Positions 25,321 through 32,907 of a stretch of 64,000 nucleotides of DNA are shown piece by piece; the stretch's first letter is position 1; each line of letters starts with the position of its first letter. The notes beneath the pieces were generated by a model. It worked only from the letters and a program-made list of their open reading frames with translations. It did not search any database and was not told where the DNA came from. This DNA comes from Mesorhizobium sp. M7A.F.Ca.US.008.03.1.1 (GTDB lineage: Bacteria; Pseudomonadota; Alphaproteobacteria; Rhizobiales; Rhizobiaceae): the NCBI RefSeq assembly GCF_003997495.1, contig NZ_RZRU01000013.1, positions 62,001-126,000 on the forward strand, written 5' to 3'. The position numbers and the translations under genes are program-made.

Positions 25321-25899
25321 TCAGGCTGCGATCGGATTGAGCTTCAGATGCTGGATCAGGATAATGGTCTTGGCGTCGAGGATACGGCCCTCGGCGATGC
25401 CGGCCAGTGCCTCGTCGAGCGGCATTTCCAGAACCTCGATGTCCTCGCCCTCTTCCTGCGCGCCGCCGCCAGCCGAGATCCGGTCGGCGGGTGAATAACG
25501 GGCGATGAAGAACCAGAGCCGTTCGGTGACGCTGCCGGGGCTCATATAGGGCGAAAACAGCCGCTCGATATCCTTCAAGCGGTAACCAAGCTCTTCCTCG
25601 GCTTCCTTGCGGATGGCGGTCTCCGGATCGTTTTCGTCCAACAGGCCGGCACAGGCCTCGATCAGCGGTTCGCGATGACCGGTCACATAGGCGGGATAGC
25701 GGAACTGGCGCACCAGAAGCACGGTCGAACGCAAGGGGTCGTAGGGCAGGATCACCGCGCCGTCGCCGCGATCATACGTCTGGCGGATTTGCGTCTCCCA
25801 CTGACCGTCGCGCCGGCGGTAGTCGAGGACGGTCTTCTTCAAGACGGCCCAGTCGTCGGAGAGGATTTCCTCCGAACGGACGCGAATACGATCTTCCAT
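25321..25899 (-). CDS. nudK: NudK-like Nudix hydrolase (GDP-mannose / ADP-ribose pyrophosphatase)
   Basis: A 192-residue protein aligning well with E. coli NudK from memory: VRSEEILSDDWAVLKKTVLDY at the start, then YDRGDGAVILPYD and RQFRYPAYVTG. The Nudix box is GLLDENDPETAIRKEAEEELGY, and YMSPGSVTE and GEDIEVLEMP follow. These enzymes hydrolyse nucleotide sugars such as GDP-mannose or ADP-ribose. The Met at 25899 is preferred because GGAG lies seven bases upstream. Confidence 0.88.
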   Translation of the reverse strand: MEDRIRVRSEEILSDDWAVLKKTVLDYRRRDGQWETQIRQTYDRGDGAVILPYDPLRSTVLLVRQFRYPAYVTGHREPLIEACAGLLDENDPETAIRKEAEEELGYRLKDIERLFSPYMSPGSVTERLWFFIARYSPADRISAGGGAQEEGEDIEVLEMPLDEALAGIAEGRILDAKTIILIQHLKLNPIAA

Positions 25900-26123
25900 C
25901 GTGGTCTCCATGCGAAAGCGCATCGCGCTTATGCTCCTGTTTTATGCATGTCGTTCTCCCAAAACCGGAGCCACTTTTGGGCGACATGCTTGGCCGAGGC
26001 GTAGCCGCGAACCGGCATTTCGGCAATCCCGTCACTGATTGGTCCAGAAGCCCTTTCACCGCCTCGTGTCTGGCGAAGGCGCCATCGGTCGCCTAAATAG
26101 CTGCGAACCTCCCGGAGTTTCTC

Positions 26124-27227
26124 ATGACAGCGTCGCTTTTCCAGCCGATCACCCTCGACGGCCTCACCTTCCCCAACCGCATCGCCGTCGCGCCGATGTG
26201 CCAGTATTCCGCCGAGGACGGCTCGGCCAGTGACTGGCATCTCCATCACTGGATGAACCTCGCAATGTCCGGCGCCGGCATGGTCACGGTCGAGATGACC
26301 GATGTCGAGCGGCGCGGGCGTATCACCCATGGCTGCCTCGGCCTTTACTCCGAAGACAATGAAGCGTCCGCCCGCCGCGCGCTGGACGCCGCACGACGCG
26401 TCGCCGCACCCGGCACGAAATTCGGCTCCCAACTCGCCCATGCCGGCCGCAAGGCTTCGAACCGCAAGCCGTGGGAGGGCGGCGGGCCACTGCAGCCAAA
26501 CGAGGATCCCTGGCAGACCGTTTCCGCCTCGGCCATCCCCTACGATACCGGCTGGAACGTGCCGCACGCACTGGAGGACGAGGAGATCCTCCAGCTGATC
26601 GAGCACTTCGCCGAGGCCGCAAGGCGGGCCGAACGCGCCGGCTTCGATTTCATCGAACTGCACGCAGCGCATGGCTATCTGATCTTCCAGTTCCTGTCGC
26701 CATTGTCCAACCAGCGCATGGACCGCTGGGGTGGCTCGCTGGAAAACCGCATGCGTCTTGCCGTCGAAATCGCCAAGGCGGTGCGCAAGGCGGTGCCAAA
26801 GCTGATGCTCGGCGCAAGGCTGTCGGTGAAGGACTGGGTTGACGGCGGCTTCGACGTGGCGGACGCGATCGAAGTGGCCAAAGCACTCAAGGACGAGGGC
26901 GTTGCCTATCTCTGCTGCTCGAGTGGCGGCAATTCGCCGTTGCAGAAATTGCCCACCGGCCCCGGCTATCAGGTGCATCTGGCGGAGGCCGTGCGCAAGG
27001 GTGCTGATATTCCGACCCGTGCGGTCGGCCTGATCGACGATCCGAAGCAGGCCGAAACGATCCTCACCGAGGGCCGCGCCGACATGGTGGCGCTGGCGCG
27101 CGCCTTCCTGGCCGATCCGCGCTGGGGGTGGCGTGCGGCGGCGACGTTCAGCGAGACGATCCACCCGGCGCCACAGCTTGCCCGTTCGGTGACCACGATG
27201 CAGCACTGGATGAAGGCTGCGGGCTGA
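26124..27227 (+). CDS. Old yellow enzyme family NADH:flavin oxidoreductase (YqjM-like)
   Basis: A 367-residue FMN-dependent ene-reductase. The YqjM subgroup is indicated by the N-terminal redox-sensitive Cys and Tyr in APMCQYSAEDG. Other landmarks are the paired-His substrate-site motif HAAHGYLIFQFLSPLSNQR and the FMN-binding end with VGLIDDPKQAETIL and DMVALARAFLADPRW. Family members reduce activated C=C bonds; the physiological substrate is unknown. It is monocistronic by position. Confidence 0.93.
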   Translation: MTASLFQPITLDGLTFPNRIAVAPMCQYSAEDGSASDWHLHHWMNLAMSGAGMVTVEMTDVERRGRITHGCLGLYSEDNEASARRALDAARRVAAPGTKFGSQLAHAGRKASNRKPWEGGGPLQPNEDPWQTVSASAIPYDTGWNVPHALEDEEILQLIEHFAEAARRAERAGFDFIELHAAHGYLIFQFLSPLSNQRMDRWGGSLENRMRLAVEIAKAVRKAVPKLMLGARLSVKDWVDGGFDVADAIEVAKALKDEGVAYLCCSSGGNSPLQKLPTGPGYQVHLAEAVRKGADIPTRAVGLIDDPKQAETILTEGRADMVALARAFLADPRWGWRAAATFSETIHPAPQLARSVTTMQHWMKAAG

Positions 27228-27466
27228 TCGGTCCGCGCTCCGGACACAGCGCGCCCCTCCTGACCCCAGATGGCTTGACGGTGTTTCGCTGCTATTCCGT
27301 CCGCAAGCTGTTGCGTGGAGCGAGGCCGCGGCGGGCGCGTTCGGGCGGCATTCTTGCCGGTTGCGGCGCTGGCCGCAGGTGTAGAGTCTTCAAACAGCCT
27401 CTGAGACGTTTGGGCGCAGGCTGACGGCCATGGTTGCAACCAAATTGGCTGCTTTGCGTTGCGGCC

Positions 27467-27745
27467 ATGATGGACAACAAACCTTTTGAAGTGCCGGTCG
27501 TCGTCGAACTTGGCCACGTCGGCAAATATCGCCACATCCGCAGTGCCCAGGAGGCCGCGGAGTGCCTGATGACGGTGTGGCCGCTCAATCGCGGTCCGCG
27601 CCATCGTGATGCCCTCGACACTTGCCTCAAAGTGCTGGAAGGTTATCGTTCGACAGCAGATGCGCGCCGGGCGCTGATTGAAGCCGCCAAGGAATCGGAA
27701 GTGCTGGTGCCCGACGACAGACTGCCCGACGACCGGCTGCATTGA
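27467..27745 (+). CDS. DUF982 domain protein
   Basis: A 92-residue protein, the second DUF982 member in the window. It shows the family strand EVPVVVELGHVGKYRHI, the AQEAAECLMTVWP segment and a basic helix ending with EAAKESEVLV. The start is placed at the Met-Met pair (27467/27470). It precedes a DUF2188 gene by 30 bp and may be co-transcribed with it. Confidence 0.7.
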   Translation: MMDNKPFEVPVVVELGHVGKYRHIRSAQEAAECLMTVWPLNRGPRHRDALDTCLKVLEGYRSTADARRALIEAAKESEVLVPDDRLPDDRLH

Positions 27746-27775
27746 GCAGACGGACCTTTCAACCGGAGGTTTTCC

Positions 27776-28015
27776 ATGGCGAAGCTGACTTACAAGATCG
27801 TCGAGCATGACGGCGGCTGGGCCTACAAGGTCGGAGCGACCTTTTCCGAGACGTTCCCCACGCATCAGGACGCATTGCGCGCGGCCGAAATCGCCTCGGC
27901 CGAGCAACAGGTCGCCGGAGCGACAGACGGCATCCAGTATGAGGATGCCGAAGGCAAATGGCACGAGGAACTGGCCGACGGCCGCGACCGGCCGCAGACA
28001 GAAGTCTCAGATTAA
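27776..28015 (+). CDS. DUF2188 domain protein
   Basis: A 79-residue small acidic protein with the DUF2188 pattern IVEHDGGWAYKVGATFSETFPTH followed by a helix and QYEDAEGKWHEE. The function of the family is unknown. CCGGAGG lies eight bases before the start. It sits 30 bp after the DUF982 gene and converges on a small exported protein gene. Confidence 0.75.
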   Translation: MAKLTYKIVEHDGGWAYKVGATFSETFPTHQDALRAAEIASAEQQVAGATDGIQYEDAEGKWHEELADGRDRPQTEVSD

Positions 28016-28045
28016 TTCTGGTAATTTTTATCGGGCAGGCAAGGC

Positions 28046-28080
28046 GCCGGCCGCGGGCATCGAGAAGGTCCGCGGCCGGC
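28046..28080. terminator. GC-rich hairpin between convergent genes
   Basis: GCCGGCCGCGG pairs with CCGCGGCCGGC across a 13-nt loop, midway between the DUF2188 stop and the opposing gene's stop. There is no T-tract, but the position fits a shared terminator. Confidence 0.4.
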
Positions 28081-28094
28081 AGCTACCCGTGGCA

Positions 28095-28376
28095 TCATTT
28101 GCCGCAATACTGATCGTTGACGTTCCCCTGGGCATTCGCATCGGGGCCGGGCGTGTGATCGGCACATGGGCCAATAGCTCCGGTGTTACCCAAGGTGTTC
28201 AACCCGGAGCCATCTGCATTGATGCTGCCGGTGGTGTTGGGATCGACAGTCGTTTGGTCTTCATTGCCGAACAGCCACCAGCTGTGGTTTGAATAGGTGC
28301 TATCCGACGACTGCGCCATCGCCGATGTGGCGAGACCAATCGTCAGGACGGATGCTGCTAGAAGTTTGGTGTACAT
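28095..28376 (-). CDS. Small exported protein, unknown function
   Basis: A 93-residue protein with a clean signal peptide (LLAASVLTIGLATSAMA|QSS). The mature part is Asn/Gly/Asp-rich and has two Cys residues (GPCADH and QYCGK), probably disulphide-linked in the periplasm. Such short proteins occur widely in rhizobia without assigned roles. The start is the only Met before the signal sequence. Confidence 0.6.
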   Translation of the reverse strand: MYTKLLAASVLTIGLATSAMAQSSDSTYSNHSWWLFGNEDQTTVDPNTTGSINADGSGLNTLGNTGAIGPCADHTPGPDANAQGNVNDQYCGK

Positions 28377-28436
28377 TTTGGATTACTCCATATCTCATCG
28401 TCTGTGTCGTCTTGGGAGCGACACAGGTGAAACCCG

Positions 28437-28700
28437 TCAATCAACCGATGGTTCCTTGAAATTGTCGTGAAGCTGGCTGGGTGTCGGATCGGAGAATGCA
28501 CGGATCGCAAGGCGTTTGATGAAGGCGATGACCCGTTCAGGCTCGTTGAATTGCGGCCTGTGGCGAGCCCTTCGACGGATTCGAAATCAAGCCTGTCGAT
28601 CCTGCTTCGCATCGGATCGCCGTGGGTACGGATGTCGATAACGCGGTCGGCCGTTCCGAAAAGAATGCCGGCCGGCATGGCGATCTCGCCATGCTATCCC
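28437..28700 (-). pseudogene. Alpha/beta-hydrolase C-terminal remnant with frameshift
   Basis: Read on the minus strand, one frame gives GEIAMPAGILFGTADRVID, the strand-and-Asp segment of alpha/beta hydrolases. After SVEGL, a different frame continues HRPQFNEPERVIAFIKRLA to a stop at 28437, matching the region after the catalytic His (usually GHMPQ...). A frame change is therefore needed between them. An in-frame stop and no hydrolase sequence upstream of ~28700 show that the N-terminal domain is missing. Confidence 0.6.
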
Positions 28701-28793
28701 GACATATAGGTGCAGCTTGTTCGCCGCTCGAGCGGCATTGCGGCCGCTGCCGTGCCGCGCTATCTCAGGCCACCTGTCATGCCGGAGCCTTCC

Positions 28794-29537
28794 ATGCCTG
28801 AAATCGTGACCGCCGCCATGCTCGTCATCGGCGATGAGATTCTGTCCGGCCGCACCAAGGACAAGAACATCGGCCATCTCGCCGACATCATGACGGCGAT
28901 CGGCATCGACCTCAAGGAAGTGCGCATAGTCCCTGACGAGGAAGACGAGATCATCGCGGCGGTGAATGCCGTGCGCGCGCGCTACACTTATGTGTTCACC
29001 ACCGGCGGCATTGGTCCGACGCATGACGACATCACGGCCGATTCCATTTCCAAGGCTTTTGGCGTGCCTTGCGAATATGATGCCCGGGCCTATGCGATGC
29101 TGGAAGCAAGCTATGCCGCGCGCGGCATCGAATACACGCAGGCCCGCAAGCGCATGGCACGGATGCCGCGCGGCGCCGATCTCATCGACAATCCGGTGTC
29201 GGTCGCGCCTGGCTTCCGCATCGGCAATGTCCACGTCATGGCTGGCGTGCCATCGATTTTCCAGGCCATGCTCGACAATGTCGTGCCGACGCTGAAGGCC
29301 GGCACGAAGATGCTTTCGGCGACCGTGCCCTGCCCGTTCGGCGAAGGCCTCATCGGCGGGCCGCTGGGTGATATCCAGAAAGCGCATCCGGATACGATCA
29401 TCGGCTCCTATCCGAAATATGGCGATGGCAAGTTCTGGACCGAGCTGGTCGTGCGTGCCCGCAGCCAGCAGGCGCTGGACGCCGCCCGCGCCGATGTCGA
29501 GGCCATGGTCGCCGGCTTCGCCAGCAATCCCGGCTGA
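28794..29537 (+). CDS. CinA/MoaB-like molybdopterin-binding domain protein
   Basis: A 247-residue protein with the MoCF-binding fold of CinA N-terminal domains: AAMLVIGDEILSGRTKDKN, then VFTTGGIGPTHDDITADSISKAFG, then a longer C-terminal part with VMAGVPSIFQAMLD. It lacks the CinA C-terminal deamidase domain, as is usual for the single-domain rhizobial form. The start at 28794 is preferred (GGAG seven bases upstream); upstream Met residues at 28710 and 28779 lie in non-conserved sequence. Confidence 0.88.
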   Translation: MPEIVTAAMLVIGDEILSGRTKDKNIGHLADIMTAIGIDLKEVRIVPDEEDEIIAAVNAVRARYTYVFTTGGIGPTHDDITADSISKAFGVPCEYDARAYAMLEASYAARGIEYTQARKRMARMPRGADLIDNPVSVAPGFRIGNVHVMAGVPSIFQAMLDNVVPTLKAGTKMLSATVPCPFGEGLIGGPLGDIQKAHPDTIIGSYPKYGDGKFWTELVVRARSQQALDAARADVEAMVAGFASNPG

Positions 29538-29618
29538 TCTGGTCCAGGCCGGAACAAAGCACGACGCTGCAACGTTTCCCCGGCACGAGTTCGCCAGCTC
29601 GTAAATTGAGGGATTGTC

Positions 29619-30452
29619 ATGCGATTCAAAACCATCGTCGCCATTCTGCAGAACGAGCAGGACGCCGAGCGCGTGCTCGACTGCGCCATTCCGCTCGCCA
29701 CCCGGTTCCAGAGCCATCTGGTCGGCATCCACGCCGAAACGCTTCCCGTGCCCTACACCTCTGCCACAGGCTTTCCCGACACCGAATTCCTGCAGGTTTC
29801 GGCAGATATGAACCGGGAACGGGCCGAGAAGTTGAGGACGCTGTTTCTCAGGCATATCGAGGATTCCGGTCTTTCCTTCGAGTGGCGAAGCCTCGAGAGT
29901 TTTTCGGGTGACAGCGCGCTGACCGGGATTTCGAGCGTGCGGGCCGCCGACCTGATCATAGCGGCGCAGCGCGAAACGGGCGGCGATTCCAGCGCGGACG
30001 TAGACACGCTGGTCTACGATGCCGGTCGGCCGGTGCTGGTGGTGCCGCACGAGGGTCCGCTGATCACCACCTTCAAACGCGTCTTGCTCGCCTGGAACGG
30101 CAGCAAGGAAGCGGCGCGCGCCGCCTTCGACGCGCTGCCCTTCATCATCGAAGCCGAGAAGACCGACATATTGGTTATCGACCCTCCTGAAACGCTCGAC
30201 GACAGCCCGGAGGCCGCCGGCGCCGAAATCGCGTCGGCGCTATCGCGCCACGGCGCCACCGTCAGCGTCTCGGTGCAGCAATCGGGCGGCAGTTCGGTCG
30301 ATGACATCATCCAGACCAGGATCGCGGAAACCGGCGCCGATCTACTGGTGCTCGGCGCCTACAGCCACTCATGGCTGCGTCAGCTTCTGTTCGGCGGTGT
30401 GACGCGCAGCGTGCTGCGCACCGCGCCGGTGGCAGCCTTCCTGTCGCGGTAA
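29619..30452 (+). CDS. Universal stress protein with two USP domains
   Basis: A 277-residue tandem UspA protein. Domain 1 (~1-145) is degenerate. Domain 2 (~150-277) has the opening strand FKRVLLAWNGSKEAARA and the ATP-binding-like motif GAYSHSWLRQLLFGGVTRSVL. It probably responds to nutrient or redox stress in the cytoplasm. It follows the CinA-like gene by 81 bp and has no evident operon partner. Confidence 0.9.
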   Translation: MRFKTIVAILQNEQDAERVLDCAIPLATRFQSHLVGIHAETLPVPYTSATGFPDTEFLQVSADMNRERAEKLRTLFLRHIEDSGLSFEWRSLESFSGDSALTGISSVRAADLIIAAQRETGGDSSADVDTLVYDAGRPVLVVPHEGPLITTFKRVLLAWNGSKEAARAAFDALPFIIEAEKTDILVIDPPETLDDSPEAAGAEIASALSRHGATVSVSVQQSGGSSVDDIIQTRIAETGADLLVLGAYSHSWLRQLLFGGVTRSVLRTAPVAAFLSR

Positions 30453-30584
30453 GTCCACAGCGATCGCTCGCCCTTGCCCTTGCCAAGGCCCCTGCTCTTG
30501 CCAAGATGGGGGCTTTCCAGCTAATTCCGCGCGCATTCCCCTGTTATCTTGCGCGCGATCCCCGCGTGCTGTGGAGTGCGCGAC

Positions 30585-31085
30585 ATGTCCCTTCCCGAAA
30601 AAGCCTTTCCGGTCTCCTGGGACCAGTTCCATCGCGACGCTCGCGCGCTCGCCTGGCGGCTTGCCGGCGCCAATAAGGGGCAATGGAAAGCGATCGTCTG
30701 CATCACGCGAGGCGGGCTGGTACCGGCGGCGATCATTTCGCGTGAACTTGGCATCCGCGTCATCGAGACGGTCTGCGTCGCCTCCTATCACGACTATACA
30801 AGCCAGGGGCAGTTGCAGGTCCTCAAGGAGATCACCCCCGCCCTGCTCGACGAAGATGGCGCCGGCGTGCTGATCATCGACGACCTCACCGACACCGGCA
30901 AGACGGCGGGCATCGTGCGCGCGATGATGCCCAAGGCGCATTTCGCCACCGTTTATGCCAAGCCGAAAGGCAGGCCGCTGGTCGATACTTTCGTCACGGA
31001 AGTCAGCCAGGACACCTGGATCTATTTCCCTTGGGACATGGGCTTCACCTACCAGAAGCCGATCGCCGACGACCACGCAGGCTGA
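30585..31085 (+). CDS. gpt: Xanthine phosphoribosyltransferase
   Basis: A 166-residue purine salvage enzyme transferring phosphoribosyl from PRPP to xanthine or guanine. It matches E. coli Gpt in order: VSWDQFHRDARALAWRL, ITRGGLVPAAIISRELGIR, the PRPP motif VLIIDDLTDTGKT, and AKPKGRPLVDTFV ... QDTWIYFPWDMG. The start at 30585 follows GTGGAG by about seven bases; a start 12 codons earlier lies outside the conserved region. Confidence 0.93.
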   Translation: MSLPEKAFPVSWDQFHRDARALAWRLAGANKGQWKAIVCITRGGLVPAAIISRELGIRVIETVCVASYHDYTSQGQLQVLKEITPALLDEDGAGVLIIDDLTDTGKTAGIVRAMMPKAHFATVYAKPKGRPLVDTFVTEVSQDTWIYFPWDMGFTYQKPIADDHAG

Positions 31086-31297
31086 TTCGCAATAACCTGC
31101 CTGTTACAGACCAGCAGCTTGCACCGGGCATGATTTGCTTTCGCAAACAGGTCCGGCAGGGCCGGATATTTTGCGAAATCGACGTCTATTGGCGGAAATC
31201 GGCCAAGCGAATGAAATTTTTTACTTTTATTGCCGACAATTAGCCGTAAGATTCGTGAGACGGCAAACGATTCCGGAGGCTGGGGCTAGCTTCTTCG

Positions 31298-31786
31298 ATG
31301 TTGACGAGGCCAACGACACACAATCATCTGGCCGAAAGGGTCCGACGGCTCTTCGGCACGGCGCCGTGCCGCCTGCAGGTTGCCGCCCTGCCCTGGCGCG
31401 ACACGGGAGACGACGTCGAAATCATGTTGATCACCAGCCGCGATACCGGCCGCTGGGTTTTGCCCAAGGGCTGGCCAGAGGCCAGGGAGCCGCTCTGCGA
31501 GGCCGCGGCGCGCGAAGCCGGCGAGGAGGCCGGGTTGCGCGGCCGTGTCTCTCATCTTGAAGCCGGCCGTTATTTTTACGCCAAGGTACTGGCTTCCGGC
31601 GAAGAAGTGCCGTGCGAGGTCCTGGTGTTTCCACTGCATGTCGACAAAGTCGCGGACCGCTGGAAGGAAAAACACTCACGCACCCGCAAATGGGTCCGTG
31701 CAAGCGAAGCGGTGCGCATGGTCAACGAACCCGACCTTTGCCAGATCATCGCCTATTTCTGCGCCGACCCGCACAGCTTCTCCTGA
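31298..31786 (+). CDS. Nudix hydrolase, diphosphoinositol-polyphosphate phosphatase-like
   Basis: A 162-residue Nudix protein with box GWPEAREPLCEAAAREAGEEAG, preceded by TGRWVLPKG as in DIPP/MTH1-like enzymes. A basic stretch (KEKHSRTRKWV) and a C-terminal helix follow. Its substrate cannot be inferred beyond a nucleoside-diphosphate-linked compound. It stands alone, with about 210 bp upstream. Confidence 0.85.
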   Translation: MLTRPTTHNHLAERVRRLFGTAPCRLQVAALPWRDTGDDVEIMLITSRDTGRWVLPKGWPEAREPLCEAAAREAGEEAGLRGRVSHLEAGRYFYAKVLASGEEVPCEVLVFPLHVDKVADRWKEKHSRTRKWVRASEAVRMVNEPDLCQIIAYFCADPHSFS

Positions 31787-31916
31787 CGGGCGGCCACACC
31801 GCGCTCTTTGCAAAACGGGACTGGCTTGCAAAGGCCAGACACGCGTTGCGCGCATCGACATGAATGCTTTGCTAAGGAATCAAGGGTAGGATTCGGCAGC
31901 TCTGGTATTTTGATCG

Positions 31917-32228
31917 ATGGCGAATCCCGCAAATCCAACTCCAAACGAGTCCGACGAGCCCCAGCGCGAGCATCGTCCGCGCGTGCTCAAGGGCGGGTCG
32001 ATCATCACCGGAATTTCGAATTCGGAAGTCGGCTGCACGGTGCGCAATCAACACGAAGGCGGCGCCGAACTGAAGGTACCGCTGGAAGCCCGGGTTCCCG
32101 ATCGCTTCCTTCTCTATGTCCCGCTCGACGGCGTCGCTTACCGGTGCGAGGTCCGCTGGCGCCGCAATGACCGCATCGGCGTGCAGTTCACTGGCATCGA
32201 GCCAAAACCAAAGCTGCATTACGGCTGA
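31917..32228 (+). CDS. PilZ-domain protein
   Basis: A 103-residue protein composed mainly of a PilZ domain: an Arg-rich start (REHRPRVLKGGSII), central GCTVRNQHEGGAELKV, and the closing strands YRCEVRWRRNDRIGVQF. PilZ proteins often bind cyclic di-GMP through an RxxxR motif plus (D/N)xSxxG. Here the second motif reads NQHEGGA, so binding is uncertain. It could link cyclic di-GMP to motility or polysaccharide output. Confidence 0.8.
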   Translation: MANPANPTPNESDEPQREHRPRVLKGGSIITGISNSEVGCTVRNQHEGGAELKVPLEARVPDRFLLYVPLDGVAYRCEVRWRRNDRIGVQFTGIEPKPKLHYG

Positions 32229-32907
32229 TCTCCCCGGGGCCTGGGAGTGACGAGATCGCGCCCGAGTCCTCAAGCCCTTCGCAACGCCTTGGGTCTTGCC
32301 GCGGCGCGTTGCCCACCGGGTTGCCCACTGGCGGCAAATCGCGATCGCCGCACCGCAGTCTATCCCCGTTATCCACATATGTGACACACAAGATGTTGGG
32401 GTCACAAAAGCTACGCAAACGAATCCTTGACGGCGCAAAACGAGTCGCCTTTTATAGGCCATGCGCTCCTGTTGAGAGTGCGACCGGAAAGTTCTGAGCC
32501 CGGTCTTTTTCCCGGATTATGTGCGTTTTGCTCGCATTTCCGCCTGTTTACGAGGCCGGCGGAAGCGTTGGATTGTGGGGCGGTTGGGGTCGATAGGGAC
32601 AATTGTCGGGCTTGAATAAATTGTCTGTTAATACTATATTTAGTGTTTGCAGGTAGGTTCGACGCTAGATAGTGTGAATTTCCCTCGATCGAGGGAATCG
32701 GAAAAAATCAGTTTTGAGGGACCCGTGGGTTCGTCGGCGCGTTGGACAGGCACTTCGCAAGGAGTTTGACCAGCAGGGCCGGCGGAGGCTGCGAAATGGA
32801 GAGCCGGCCGTTTTCGAACGCCGGCAGACGGCGGACATGCGCGTTTCGCATCGGGGGCAGAAATCCCTGGGGAAAAGCGCTATATATAGACAAAAGGGAC
32901 CGGACCA
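32229..32907. other. 679-bp regulatory region upstream of nrdJ
   Basis: No convincing ORF. It holds a consensus DnaA box TTATCCACA (32369-32377) and NrdR-like boxes (listed separately). It also contains an 18-bp perfect palindrome TTCCCTCGATCGAGGGAA (32680-32697). No cobalamin riboswitch B12-box was recognised although the downstream enzyme is B12-dependent. Confidence 0.5.
32631..32675. promoter_or_regulatory. NrdR-box pair upstream of nrdJ
   Basis: ATACTATATTTAGTGT (32631-32646) matches the NrdR consensus ACACTATATATAGTGT at 14 of 16 positions. A weaker copy, CGACGCTAGATAGTGT (32660-32675), matches 11 of 16 and lies 29 bp downstream start to start. NrdR is a ribonucleotide-reductase repressor that binds paired boxes spaced by about three helical turns. 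A third possible core, CTATATATAG, lies at 32880-32889 next to the start codon. Confidence 0.6.

Noticed and set aside
28587..30050. A 487-codon open frame on the minus strand
   Set aside because: It is antisense to the CinA-like and universal stress protein genes and has no recognisable domain.
32229..32907. Cobalamin riboswitch upstream of the B12-dependent reductase
   Set aside because: I could not find the conserved B12-box or the matching stem arrangement; the NrdR boxes explain regulation better.
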